A model generated the notes under the pieces. It was given only the letters and a program-made list of their open reading frames with translations, searched no databases and had not been told where the DNA came from. Made by a program: the position numbers and the translations under genes. DNA of 64,000 nucleotides from CAZEYT01 sp964516295 (lineage in GTDB: Bacteria > Verrucomicrobiota > Verrucomicrobiia > Chthoniobacterales > Terrimicrobiaceae): the NCBI GenBank assembly GCA_964516295.1, contig CAZEYT010000002.1:19940-83939 (forward strand), written 5' to 3'. This document shows positions 50,376-59,442 of the stretch, piece by piece; positions within the stretch are counted from its first letter, which is position 1; every line of letters begins with the position of its first letter.

Positions 50376-51995
50376 TCAGGCGGGAACCGCTGAGACGCGT
50401 CCGGAGCGCAGAGCGCGATTTCGGACAACTGCGAGAGCAACAAACGCGACTTCGGCGATCACAAAGCCAACGGCGAGGGGGAATCCACCGGTTCCGAATC
50501 CGTAACTATGGAGTCCGACGCCAAGGATGAAGTTCACGCCATACCAAGCCATGATGATGGACTGGAACGCCAGAACGGCCCCGACGGCCATTCCGAATCC
50601 ACCCCACTTTCCGGCAATCCGCCCGTGGAGAACGATGAGATAGCCGAGGAGTGCAATGAGGGCCCATGTCTCTTTCGGATCCCAGTCCCAGAACCGTCCC
50701 CACGAGTAGTTTGCCCAGACTCCGCCGAGAATCGTCCCGACCGCCAGAAGCAGAACACCGACCTGCAGTGATCGATAGAGATAGTTGTAGAGGGCGGGTG
50801 CGGGCTTCTTGCCAAAGATCACCTGGCCCAAAGCGATGTGTCCCACACCAAGGGCAAGCGCGAACGCCGCGTAGCTGAGTGTGATCGTAAGGACGTGCGT
50901 GGTCAGCCAGAAATTGTCCGCGAGGACTGGGACCAGCGGATGGATGGCCGGATTCAAAATCACCGGCTGCGTATCCGCCAGGATGAGTGAGACGACAGCG
51001 ACCGGTATCGCCCCGAGCAGGAAGTAACGACACCGGTGGATCGCCTCGAAAATCATCGCAAAGAGAATGGTGCCGAAGGCAACCCAGATGACGCTTTCAT
51101 ACATGTTCGTCACTGGAGCCCGGTCCGAGATGAGGATTCGGCAAACAAATCCCAGCACCTGCATCCCGAGACCCGCCAGAGCCAGTGCCCAAGCCGCGAT
51201 GTAGCCGATCCGAGCAGCCCGACCGGCCAGCGCTAGGAGTGAAAGTCCGGCTCCAAGGTAGAGTATCCAAGCCCAGCGGAACGGGTGCAACCGCTGGTAA
51301 AAGGTCTCGATAGCGATTTTGTCGGGATCGGCTTGGAATCGCGGATTCTCGGCCGCCTGTTCTTTTCGCAGAAGCTCGATACCTGCGTTGAATTCGGACT
51401 GATTGTTCCCGGAAAAGCCCGCGCGAAGCTTGGCGAGGGCCGGATCACTCGGGCCAAGAGGACTCCAGGCGGCTGCGCCGGTGGGGAGGGGAGTAATGAG
51501 GCGTCCGCTGGTCAGCCCCTCAAAAATCGCGAGGCGCATGCCGACGTCGGAGGCCGCCTTCATCACGGCATCGAGACGAATTTTTGGGTTTTTGGCCCGG
51601 GTTTCCGCAACTTCTTGGAACAGTTCGAGGAGCGGCTTGGTGGCGGCGAGTTCGTTGTAGGAAAAAAGCTTGCGGCGTGTGTCGAGGCCGACGCGTTCCT
51701 TGAGTTTTTTGTTGTTTACCAAGATCGACGGCACGGCGTCCCAGCCTTGCGGGGCGAGCCACATCGAGACGACCCCCTCGACCGAGCCGAGGCGGTGGCC
51801 GTCCCGCTCGATCCATGGTCGGCCGGTCATGCTGAGGAGAGCTTCATCCGCAAAGACCAAGAAAGGTTTTTTCCGCCCGTTTTCCTGCACGGGAACGGTC
51901 TCGAGGAGTTGAAAGTCGAGAGCGGCGCCGACCGGGGCCAACGCCCCGAGAAGCACCGCAGCCACCAACGTCAGCTTGCGGAGATCAAAAAACAT
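50376..51995 (-). CDS. ccsA: Cytochrome c biogenesis protein CcsA with long N-terminal domain
   Basis: A 539-residue protein. A signal-like hydrophobic start is followed by a soluble domain of about 215 residues (24-238) with no family I recognise. The C-terminal half has about eight helices and the haem-handling WWD motif GGVWANYSWGRFWDWDPKE (425-443), with candidate haem ligands His367 and His496. In system II, CcsA with ResB/Ccs1 carries haem outward and joins it to apocytochrome c. No resB gene is in the window, though a fused or distant one is possible. Confidence 0.87.
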   Translation of the reverse strand: MFFDLRKLTLVAAVLLGALAPVGAALDFQLLETVPVQENGRKKPFLVFADEALLSMTGRPWIERDGHRLGSVEGVVSMWLAPQGWDAVPSILVNNKKLKERVGLDTRRKLFSYNELAATKPLLELFQEVAETRAKNPKIRLDAVMKAASDVGMRLAIFEGLTSGRLITPLPTGAAAWSPLGPSDPALAKLRAGFSGNNQSEFNAGIELLRKEQAAENPRFQADPDKIAIETFYQRLHPFRWAWILYLGAGLSLLALAGRAARIGYIAAWALALAGLGMQVLGFVCRILISDRAPVTNMYESVIWVAFGTILFAMIFEAIHRCRYFLLGAIPVAVVSLILADTQPVILNPAIHPLVPVLADNFWLTTHVLTITLSYAAFALALGVGHIALGQVIFGKKPAPALYNYLYRSLQVGVLLLAVGTILGGVWANYSWGRFWDWDPKETWALIALLGYLIVLHGRIAGKWGGFGMAVGAVLAFQSIIMAWYGVNFILGVGLHSYGFGTGGFPLAVGFVIAEVAFVALAVVRNRALRSGRVSAVPA

Positions 51996-52059
51996 CGCGG
52001 CGACTTTCCATCAACTCCGGCCCTCGCGCAACTTTTCGCTGAAAAACCCCTGCAAAACC

Positions 52060-53988
52060 TTATCGGCGCAGATTTTCAGGCCGGGTGGGTTCCTCCAAAA
52101 TGCCACGTGCCCGACGCCAGAGAAGAATGCCCTCGACGGCCATCCAGGCCGTGATTCCCAGCATCAGGGCACCCACGGCGACGAGAAGAAAGCTCCCGCC
52201 TTGCACCCAGCGCTGGATGTCGGTGATGAGCGCCCAAGACGGCATCACGAACATGAAGACCATCGGGATTGTGACAAAAAACGTTGGAAGTCCGCGGCGG
52301 ACCAGCCAGAACGACACGACGAGGAGCGCGAGGGCTGCGAGGAGCTGGTTGGTTGCTCCGAAAAGCGGCCAGAGGATCAGACCGCCGGTGCCGATGGTTT
52401 CGGCATTCCATGGACGGCCTGGCCCGGGGAACAATGCGAGGACAAAGGCCGTGGCCACGGCAAAAAATGTCGCGCCGTGGGTGGTGGTCAGCCAGGTGAG
52501 CGGGTTCCAGCTTCCACCGGCCCGCACCTCCCCGCGCTCGAATTCCGTGTCGTAACCTTCCGCCGCCATCGCCGAGGGCGAAATGCGGGACGCAAAGGTC
52601 GCCGCGAGTTCCTGCACGACATAACGCTGGAGCCGCGTGGCCGTGTCGAGCGTGGTCCCCGCAAAACTGGCCACCAGAACACCCATCATCGCTGTGGCCA
52701 TGGCGGCATCGATTCCCAGCGCCTGCACGAAGTTTGCCGAGCCCACGACAAAAGCCCCGATGGCCTTTCCGCCCGTAACGGCCTTCCAGTCGCCATAGAC
52801 ATCGTTCCACAACACCGTGCCGGTCAGACCCGGATGCGCCTGCGGCCATCCCATGCCAAGTCCGGCTCCCACCGCGAGAATGACCAGCGTGGCGAGAAAG
52901 CCCTCAAGCAACATCGAGCCATAGCCCACAAATTGAGCGTCGGTTTCGCTTTTGAGCTGCTTGCTGCTCGTGCCGGAACTGACCAGGCAGTGAAACCCGC
53001 TGATCGCCCCGCAGGCAATCGTCACAAAAAGAAAAGGGAAAATCGGGGGGGCATTTAGCGGTGCGGACTGAAAGGCCGGGGCGGCCATCTCCAGCGGAAG
53101 CGGAGCGGAGAGACCGGTCTCCGATGGCGGAAATCCAAAAAACCCCGCCACCACCAACCCGCCCACGATCAGCACCAGCGATGTGATCAGTTGCAGGCTG
53201 TTGATATAATCCCGCGGCTGCAGCAATACCCACACCGGCAGGACGCTGGCGATATAGCAATACACCAGCAAAATCCCCACCCAAGCCCACAGCGGCAGCG
53301 TGGCCAGGGTTTGGTTCACGGCCCGGATCGCTCCGCCGACGTCTCCGCCATCCCAAGCGATTCCCGGACAGCCTGCTCCCAGCCAAACCGTGAAGAACAT
53401 GAGTGCCAGCGCGATGATACTTGGTGTCAGGAGGCTTTGATCCCGGCGGTGAACCGCGACGCCGATCCAGATCGCAATCGGAATTTGCAGGAAGACCGGA
53501 ATGACAGATTCCGGAAATTGCACAAACACACTGGCGATTACCCACCCGAAGATCGCCAGAACGACCCAGAGCGCGAACAGCAGCAGGATGAGAAACAACA
53601 GGCGCGCCCGGGGATTGATGACACGACCCGCGATCTCCCCCACGGTCATGCCGCGATTGCGGAGACTTACCACCAGCGTTCCGAGGTCATGCACCGCTCC
53701 CATGAAGATCGAGCCGAAGACGACCCAAAGAACGGCTGGAACCCAGCCCCACATGATGGCAAGCGCCGGGCCGACAATCGGTCCGGTGCCGGCGATGCTG
53801 GTGAAGTGGTGCCCGAAAACAATGCTCTTCGCCGTCGGTATATAATCGGCATCGTCGCGGAGCTCGACGCTGGGAACGCTCGCTGCGGAGTCGAGGCGGA
53901 AGATTTTCCGGCTTAACCAACGGCCGTAGGTGTGATACGCGACGAGGTAAAGCCCCATCGCGGCAAGGGCGATCAAAAGCGTCTGCAT
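52060..53988 (-). CDS. cstA: Carbon starvation protein A (CstA), pyruvate/peptide transporter family
   Basis: A 642-residue membrane protein with about 16 helices. Motifs: YGRWLSRKIFRLD near the start, GHHFTSIAGTGPIVGPALA, WGWVPAVLWVVFGSIFMGAV and FHCLVSSGTSSKQLK near 345. CstA proteins import pyruvate or peptides, often under carbon starvation. No sensor histidine kinase is nearby. The start ATG at 53988 is followed by a good N-terminal helix. The HdeD and dodecin genes lie upstream on the same strand. Confidence 0.93.
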   Translation of the reverse strand: MQTLLIALAAMGLYLVAYHTYGRWLSRKIFRLDSAASVPSVELRDDADYIPTAKSIVFGHHFTSIAGTGPIVGPALAIMWGWVPAVLWVVFGSIFMGAVHDLGTLVVSLRNRGMTVGEIAGRVINPRARLLFLILLLFALWVVLAIFGWVIASVFVQFPESVIPVFLQIPIAIWIGVAVHRRDQSLLTPSIIALALMFFTVWLGAGCPGIAWDGGDVGGAIRAVNQTLATLPLWAWVGILLVYCYIASVLPVWVLLQPRDYINSLQLITSLVLIVGGLVVAGFFGFPPSETGLSAPLPLEMAAPAFQSAPLNAPPIFPFLFVTIACGAISGFHCLVSSGTSSKQLKSETDAQFVGYGSMLLEGFLATLVILAVGAGLGMGWPQAHPGLTGTVLWNDVYGDWKAVTGGKAIGAFVVGSANFVQALGIDAAMATAMMGVLVASFAGTTLDTATRLQRYVVQELAATFASRISPSAMAAEGYDTEFERGEVRAGGSWNPLTWLTTTHGATFFAVATAFVLALFPGPGRPWNAETIGTGGLILWPLFGATNQLLAALALLVVSFWLVRRGLPTFFVTIPMVFMFVMPSWALITDIQRWVQGGSFLLVAVGALMLGITAWMAVEGILLWRRARGILEEPTRPENLRR

Positions 53989-54010
53989 CCGTCGCTTTTT
54001 ATGGAGCGTT

Positions 54011-54568
54011 CTAGACGGGGGCTGTCCGCCGCTCGCGAGCCAACCCGTAGGTCAGAAGCGCCGCTCCGGCAACGAGCGCTTGCAGTCCGTAGAGGAGTCC
54101 GACTGTCCAAGCCGAGTCATCCGGCCATCCGGCATAAATCATACCTCCCAGCAGGAACGCCGCGATGGCATTGAGGAGAATCCAAATCCACGCCGGGTTG
54201 TTCCGCAGGCCGAAGGCGGCGACGGAACACAGGATGCCCTCGAGGATGAACACCGTGGCGAGGACGACGGTGAGCGCTTCCAACCCGGACGCGGTATTGA
54301 AAAACAACATCCATCCCGCTCCCAAGCGGATGAGACCGGTGACCAGGGAAAAAAATCGGTGGGAATTGTGTTTTCCAAAGATTCCGACAACCAGCCCGGC
54401 CACGCCGCTCACGACCAAAAAGGCACCTACGACTTGTGTGAAGATCTGTGAGAAAAAAACCGGTGCGACCAATGCCAGCAAGCCAACCAGCACAGAAAGG
54501 ATCCCGCTGGCAACGATCCAGCGGCGCGAGGGATGGACGGGTTCGGAATCCGCCGCTTCGGCGCTCAT
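54011..54568 (-). CDS. HdeD-like membrane protein (DUF308)
   Basis: A 185-residue protein with six hydrophobic helices in three repeats, as in HdeD: GILSVLVGLLALVAPVFF, VVSGVAGLVVGIFG, and AFLLGGMIYAGWP near the end. In E. coli HdeD is linked to acid resistance, but the wider family has no settled role. The start ATG at 54568 lies 2 bases after the dodecin stop, so the two are an operon. It is followed by cstA 22 bases later. Confidence 0.8.
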   Translation of the reverse strand: MSAEAADSEPVHPSRRWIVASGILSVLVGLLALVAPVFFSQIFTQVVGAFLVVSGVAGLVVGIFGKHNSHRFFSLVTGLIRLGAGWMLFFNTASGLEALTVVLATVFILEGILCSVAAFGLRNNPAWIWILLNAIAAFLLGGMIYAGWPDDSAWTVGLLYGLQALVAGAALLTYGLARERRTAPV

Positions 54569-54570
54569 CG

Positions 54571-54780
54571 TCAATCCTCCAGGGTGAAGCCGACCTTGAC
54601 GGTCACCTGCCAGTGGGCGACGCGACCTTCGTCGATCTGGCCGCGGGTCTCGACCACTTCGAACCAGCGAAGATTGCGAAGGGACTGGGAGGCTTTGGAA
54701 ATGGCATTCTGAACGGCCTCCTCGATGCTGTTGGGGGAGGAGCCGACCAGTTCGATCTTCTTGTAAATGTGGTTGCTCAT
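54571..54780 (-). CDS. Dodecin (flavin-storage protein)
   Basis: A 69-residue dodecin: IYKKIELVGSSPNSIEEAVQ, then KASQSLRNLRWFEVVETRG with the Trp that stacks on flavin, and HWQVTVKVGFTLED at the end. Dodecins form hollow 12-mers that bind flavin or coenzyme A. The ATG at 54780 is divergent from ndk, 83 bases apart. It is coupled to the HdeD-like gene. Confidence 0.9.
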   Translation of the reverse strand: MSNHIYKKIELVGSSPNSIEEAVQNAISKASQSLRNLRWFEVVETRGQIDEGRVAHWQVTVKVGFTLED

Positions 54781-54863
54781 GACCGGAGGCTCGCAAAAAC
54801 CGGTCGCATGGGGAATGCAAATCTGCTTTCCCTCCGCCCGCGCTTCGCTAGATTGCGCTCCCC

Positions 54864-55307
54864 ATGCAAACAACGCTTGTTCTTTTGAAACCCGATTGTG
54901 TCGCCGGCCGGAAGGTCGGAGAAGTGATCAAACGCTTTGAAGAGGCCGGATTCCAGATTCGCGGCTGCAAAATGTTCCGTGCCGATGCGGCCTTGCTCCG
55001 CGAGCACTACGCGCACATCGCCTCCAAGCCGTTTTTCCCGGAGGTCGAGGCCTTTATGCAGTCCACCCCGGTCGTTGCGCTTGCGCTCGAAGCCGAGAAT
55101 GCCATCGCCCGTGTCCGGGACCTCATCGGGCCGACCGATTCGAAAAAGGCCGAAAAAGGCACGGTGCGCGGCGACTTCGGGGTCGATGTGATGGTGAACA
55201 TCGTACATGCGTCCGACAGTTCGGAGAATGCCGAGATCGAACTGAAGCGGTTTTTCCTGCCGGGCGAGGTTTTTGAGTACGCGATGACGTATTCGACCAA
55301 AGCCTGA
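54864..55307 (+). CDS. ndk: Nucleoside diphosphate kinase
   Basis: A 147-residue NDK, which balances nucleoside triphosphates by phosphate transfer through a histidine. Motifs: TLVLLKPDCV at the start, the active His115 in NIVHASDSSENAEIE, and RGDFGVD. The usual NxxHGSDS reads NIVHASDS here. It is on its own in the plus direction, ending 4 bases before the convergent AraC gene. Confidence 0.95.
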   Translation: MQTTLVLLKPDCVAGRKVGEVIKRFEEAGFQIRGCKMFRADAALLREHYAHIASKPFFPEVEAFMQSTPVVALALEAENAIARVRDLIGPTDSKKAEKGTVRGDFGVDVMVNIVHASDSSENAEIELKRFFLPGEVFEYAMTYSTKA

Positions 55308-55311
55308 TGGC

Positions 55312-56148
55312 TTAGCGGGGCCGCGCCGGATTATCGCCGGCGCGGAAGGCTGTCGGCGACCGTCCGGTCTTTTCCTTGAACTGGCGGCTGAAAAAATAGA
55401 CATCGCGATAACCGAGGCGGTCGGCAATTTCTCCGATCGCCAAGGGACTCTCACGCAGTAGGTGGCGGGCGTGGGCCATGCGGCGCTCCAGAAGAAAATC
55501 CATCGGACTCCGCCCGGTCGCCGCCCGGAAGAGCCGCGAGAAGTGCTCGACACTGACGTGAAGACGGGCGGCCAGCTCGGAAACGGTCGGCAATTCCTCA
55601 GGTGAGGCTGTCCTCAGCCACGATACCAAGCCGGAAATCTCCGCCTGCCGGGTGCTTCCGCTTGCTTGGCGGTTTTGCCGGAGCGGCTGGCGGAGAAGAT
55701 CCTCGATGAGCGCCTCCAGCAACCGCCCGGCCACTTTCTCATCTTCCGGCAACCACTTCAGAATGCGTTGGGACATCGCATCATAAAAGTCCGGGTCAGA
55801 TACCTCATAGAACTCCGGGGCCTGCCGGAGGGTCTCTTGTCCCGCGGCCGGTGACACCACATCAAAGTGCAGGTAAATGATCCCCAAAGGATGGTCGCTC
55901 ACATCGTGAATGGCGTCATAAATTCCCCCGGGGCGCATGAGCGCGGCGAAGCCCGGAGCAATGACAAACTCGCGATCCCGGCTGCGCATGAAGCCGCGTC
56001 CGGTCCAGACCATCCAGAATTCGAAATCGCGAAGGGACAGGGAATTCTCGCGTGTTCGACACCACCCCGGTCCACAGCGGGGGCGTCCGCAGCGGGCGAT
56101 CCATAAATCAAGAAAATACAAACAGATGCCGGTCGCGTCCATTTTCAT
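55312..56148 (-). CDS. AraC-family transcriptional regulator
   Basis: A 278-residue regulator. The N-terminal cupin-like sensing domain includes MRPGGIYDAIHD and GIIYLHFDVVSP. The C-terminal pair of helix-turn-helix motifs includes PTVSELAARLHVSVEHFSRL and IGEIADRLGYRDVYFFSRQF, ending in the usual KEKTGRSPTAFR. It probably senses a sugar or related compound. It is divergent, 31 bases apart, from a broken FAD oxidoreductase gene, whose operon it may once have controlled. The ATG at 56148 is chosen over one at 56199 that would lie inside the neighbour. Confidence 0.85.
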   Translation of the reverse strand: MKMDATGICLYFLDLWIARCGRPRCGPGWCRTRENSLSLRDFEFWMVWTGRGFMRSRDREFVIAPGFAALMRPGGIYDAIHDVSDHPLGIIYLHFDVVSPAAGQETLRQAPEFYEVSDPDFYDAMSQRILKWLPEDEKVAGRLLEALIEDLLRQPLRQNRQASGSTRQAEISGLVSWLRTASPEELPTVSELAARLHVSVEHFSRLFRAATGRSPMDFLLERRMAHARHLLRESPLAIGEIADRLGYRDVYFFSRQFKEKTGRSPTAFRAGDNPARPR

Positions 56149-56179
56149 TCTCTGGAAGGCGACATAGGCCCTTCCCCTG

Positions 56180-57188
56180 ATGAATTCTCTTCCCGGCAAG
56201 CTGGCTGTTCATGAACGTAACGTGGATTTTGTGGTGATCGGCGGCGGCATGGCTGGCGTCAGTGCGGCCCTCGCGGCGTCGCGAAACAGAGCCCGGATCG
56301 TCCTCGTGCAGGATCGTTTGGTGTTGGGCGGCAATGCCTCGAGCGAGATCAAGATACACATCGTCGGAGCCAATTGCCATGGGCTGCGTCCCGGAGCCCG
56401 AGAGTCCGGAATCATCGAGGAACTCAAGCTCGAGGACGCGGCGCGAACCCCTACCGGTCTTATTCGCAGTGGGGTCTCCTCCTTTATGAGAAAGTTCGGA
56501 GCGAACCAAAGATCGAGCTGTTGCTGGATACGACCTGCCTTTCGTGCGTAACAGATTCGGAGATCGGGGCGATTCGCTCAGTTGTGGCGCTGCGGAATTC
56601 CACCGAGGACGTCTTTGAGCTTCGGGCACCGTTTTTTGCCGACTGCTCGGGCGACAGCCGGCTGGTCTTGGAGAGCGGCGCGGATTTTCATGTCGGACGG
56701 GAGGGGAAAGACGATTTCGGAGAATTGCTCGCGCAGGACAAGTCCGACCGATACACGCTCGGAAGTTCCATTCTCATCACGGGAAAAACACGAGGTGCCA
56801 CAGCCGTTTGTGGCTCCGTCGTGGATTCGGAAATTTACGAAGACCGATCTCAAGCACCGCCCGATTTTCAGCTATGAGTATGGTTACTGGTGATTTGAGT
56901 GGGGTGGGCAACACGATACCATCAAGGACAACGATTTCATCCGCCACAAACTGCTGCGCATCGCGCTGGGCATTTGGGATTATGTCAAAAATTCCGGGGA
57001 TCATCCCGATTCTGCGCATTGGACGCTCGATTCGGGTGGGGGATGTGGAACTCCGGATCGAGGAAAATTTTCTCCGGAAACGGGTTCATCGATTGGAAAC
57101 GCCGGTTGAGGCCACCTCTGTTCGCATCGGCATTTCCGCGACGAATGGAATCGACGAGGCGCAGATTTCTGAGATCCGCGTTTACTGA
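56180..57188 (+). pseudogene. Decayed FAD-dependent oxidoreductase (FAD_oxidored family)
   Basis: The start reads as a normal FAD-binding domain: VDFVVIGGGMAGVSAALAAS, NASSEIKIHIVGANCHG and ARESGIIEELKLED. At about 56449 the frame shifts (one base lost before NPYRSYSQWG). It shifts again in an A-run at about 56786, then runs on as VPQPFVAPSWIRKFTKTDL and YEYGYW, meets a TGA at 56891-56893 where Trp is expected, and continues as FEWGGQHDTIKDNDFIRHKL. Near 57036 it jumps to another frame and to the C-terminal tail (PVEATSVRIGISATNG, EIRVY), skipping the middle of the usual protein. Relatives are several hundred residues longer. Confidence 0.82.
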
Positions 57189-57207
57189 TTCGCGAGCGGA
57201 TGGGGCG

Positions 57208-57555
57208 TCAGTAAATCGAGTCGACGGTGAACGTCGGGGACACGGATGAGACAACAAGGTCCAAGCCGGCCGCCCGGTCAAAGGCTTCGATGAATTCCGG
57301 CGACTGCGTGGTGATCACCTCGGGCTGGGAGATGATCGCCGAGGTGAAAAATCCCACCGTGATCACGGCGAGGGCCGCCCCGGCGATCCACCGGAAAAGA
57401 AACTCCGTAAACGCGGGGGGGCGTGACGTTGATTCGGTGCGCACGGCCCGGAGAACACGACGCGAGAAGTACGGGGAAACGGACACGTGCCGTGCGCGCC
57501 CGAGCAGCTTCCAATCGGCGTCAGTTGTTTTCCAGTCCTCCATCATCTCATTCAA
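57208..57555 (-). CDS. Small single-span membrane protein, unknown
   Basis: A 115-residue protein. The N-terminus is soluble and charged (DWKLLGRARHVSVSPYFSRR), followed by one hydrophobic helix (WIAGAALAVITVGFFTSAII) and a short outer tail. This layout recalls anti-sigma-factor-like proteins, but no zinc motif and no sigma factor gene are seen. It follows the unknown secreted protein gene 29 bases downstream on the same strand and is probably co-transcribed. Function unknown. Confidence 0.6.
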   Translation of the reverse strand: MNEMMEDWKTTDADWKLLGRARHVSVSPYFSRRVLRAVRTESTSRPPAFTEFLFRWIAGAALAVITVGFFTSAIISQPEVITTQSPEFIEAFDRAAGLDLVVSSVSPTFTVDSIY

Positions 57556-57584
57556 CCAAGCATCAGGGGGTTGGTTGCAGTGTT

Positions 57585-58709
57585 TTATCGAAACCCGGTG
57601 ATAATCTCCGGCAGGGGGGGATCCATGGGATCCGGGACCAGCGGATCGGGCAGGGTGAGATCGGGTTCATCGCCGATGTCCGGAGTGTTGGAATAAACCG
57701 GCGCGGCCGTTCCGCCGAAGCGGACATGCAACTGGGAGCGGCGGAAAAAAACCGGGCGGCCGGACTCCAACTCGGCGCGCTTGAGCGTGAGGACGAGGGA
57801 ATTTTCGCCCGGAAACCAAAAGCGGGCCGGGATGAAAAGCGAGCCATTGCGCCAACCGGCGATGATGAGTCGTCCGACCCCGTCGGCGATGAGCGCCGGA
57901 TCGTCGAGGCGCGGGGCGGGAAATCCGATGCGCCCGACAAAAGTGCCGTTGACTCGGGCCTCAATGGTGGCCTCGGGATCGAGCCCGAGAACGTCAAGTT
58001 GGATGCGGGTTGCTTCGAAGGAGCCTTCGAGTGGGACGACAAATTCGACTTCATCCGCGAGTTCCTCGATGCCGGCAGCGAGTTCTGCCTCGACAACGGC
58101 CCCGTCGCGAACATCGCCGGAAATCGGCGCCCGGCGCTGGCCGTCCACGTCTTCCCGTTCGAAAACGCGGAGCGCTTCATCAACCAAGGTCGGAGTCGTA
58201 CGCGCACCCAGAACGGCCAGGAGGTCCTCGCGACCCGGGCGCACCGAGATGCTGGCCAGGTTGGCAAAGCGCCCGTAGTAGGAAATCAAAACAACGCCGC
58301 CGCCGCGCGTGAGATCGTGGGGAAGCAAGACCGTCCGGGCGTTGAGACCGAGGGCTACGCCTTCCTCGCCCAAGCCGGGAGAAATCGTCGAGGTGGTGCC
58401 ATTGGGGGCCCGCCATTCCACGGCCGGTCCGCCGTCGCCGCGGTCGTCAAAAACCACCGTGAGCGCATAGAATTCGCCAGCCGGGCTTTCCCACAGGGCC
58501 GGAATTGGGATTTCAACCGTCGCCGTGGCCGGTTGAACGACGGCCGGTGCATGCATCCAGCCGGGGAGGGGGCTCATCTGCACCGAGGGCTTCAGCGAAA
58601 GGACAAAGGGCGCGAGTTTTCTGCCCGTCGCGAGGGTGGCGTCCAGCACTTGGGCCTGCAAACTCGTGACCGTGAGCAGCGTTGCAAAGTGGAGGAGGGT
58701 CCGTCGCAT
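57585..58709 (-). CDS. Secreted beta-rich protein, unknown
   Basis: A 374-residue protein with a signal peptide (TLLHFATLLTVTSLQA). The mature part is rich in short strands and contains stretches typical of beta-sandwich (jelly-roll) domains: EIPIPALWESPAGEFYALTV, ARTVLLPHDLTRGGG, VEFVVPLEGSFEATRIQLD and WFPGENSLVLTLKRAE. The C-terminus is Pro/Asp-rich (LPDPLVPDPMDPPLPE), perhaps an extended linker. No catalytic pattern is visible. It may bind carbohydrate or be part of a surface complex. Confidence 0.65.
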   Translation of the reverse strand: MRRTLLHFATLLTVTSLQAQVLDATLATGRKLAPFVLSLKPSVQMSPLPGWMHAPAVVQPATATVEIPIPALWESPAGEFYALTVVFDDRGDGGPAVEWRAPNGTTSTISPGLGEEGVALGLNARTVLLPHDLTRGGGVVLISYYGRFANLASISVRPGREDLLAVLGARTTPTLVDEALRVFEREDVDGQRRAPISGDVRDGAVVEAELAAGIEELADEVEFVVPLEGSFEATRIQLDVLGLDPEATIEARVNGTFVGRIGFPAPRLDDPALIADGVGRLIIAGWRNGSLFIPARFWFPGENSLVLTLKRAELESGRPVFFRRSQLHVRFGGTAAPVYSNTPDIGDEPDLTLPDPLVPDPMDPPLPEIITGFR

Positions 58710-58854
58710 GGACCGTTGATCGAAGCAGAAATCCCCCGACGAAGAAACCCGAAAAAACCGTGATCTTCGGTACCGGGGTGGTGGAACCGGGGGCGGGAGA
58801 TTTCTTCCACCGTCCGCTTGCCATGCCGGTGCGAGCGTGCATCATCCCCCGGCA

Positions 58855-59442
58855 ATGGAACGGTTGCGCATCGGTATTCTTGGCAGCGGCAAGGGCTCGA
58901 ATTTTCGGGCGATCCTTTCCGAAATTCACGCGGGACGTCTGGAGGTTGATCCGGTTCTGGTTCTCTCGGATGTCGCCGAGGCCGGTATTCTCGGACTGGC
59001 CGCGGACGCGGGGATTCCCACCCATGTCATCGGCGAGACGAAATTCCGTACCCGGCTCTCGCCAAAGGTGGAAGAGGCCGTCGCCGCGGATCTTCTGGCG
59101 AGTGGCGTTCAATTGGTGGTGCTCGCGGGTTACATGCGGATGGTCAAAGCCCCCCTTCTCTCGGCCTTTCCGCATCGGGTCATCAACATCCACCCCTCGC
59201 TTTTGCCGAAGTATCCGGGACTCGAGGCATGGCGGCAGGCGTTGGAAGCCGGAGAATCGGTCACCGGCTGCACGGTTCATTTCGTGGACGAGGGCATGGA
59301 TACCGGTCCTATCATCGCCCAGGCGGAGGTTCCGATCGAACCGGGCGACACCGCCGAATCGCTGCACGCGAGAATCCAAGTCGCCGAGCACCGGCTCTAT
59401 CCCGAAGTGATCGCCCGTTTTGCCCGCCACGAGCTTCCATGA
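58855..59442 (+). CDS. purN: Phosphoribosylglycinamide formyltransferase
   Basis: A 195-residue GAR transformylase of purine synthesis. Motifs: RIGILGSGKGSNFRAIL at residues 5-21, VLAGYMRMV, INIHPSLLPKYPG with catalytic Asn and His, and VHFVDEGMDTGPIIAQ with catalytic Asp. It transfers formyl from 10-formyltetrahydrofolate. The ATG at 58855 is chosen over one 18 bases upstream. Its stop overlaps the helicase start by 4 bases. Confidence 0.94.
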   Translation: MERLRIGILGSGKGSNFRAILSEIHAGRLEVDPVLVLSDVAEAGILGLAADAGIPTHVIGETKFRTRLSPKVEEAVAADLLASGVQLVVLAGYMRMVKAPLLSAFPHRVINIHPSLLPKYPGLEAWRQALEAGESVTGCTVHFVDEGMDTGPIIAQAEVPIEPGDTAESLHARIQVAEHRLYPEVIARFARHELP

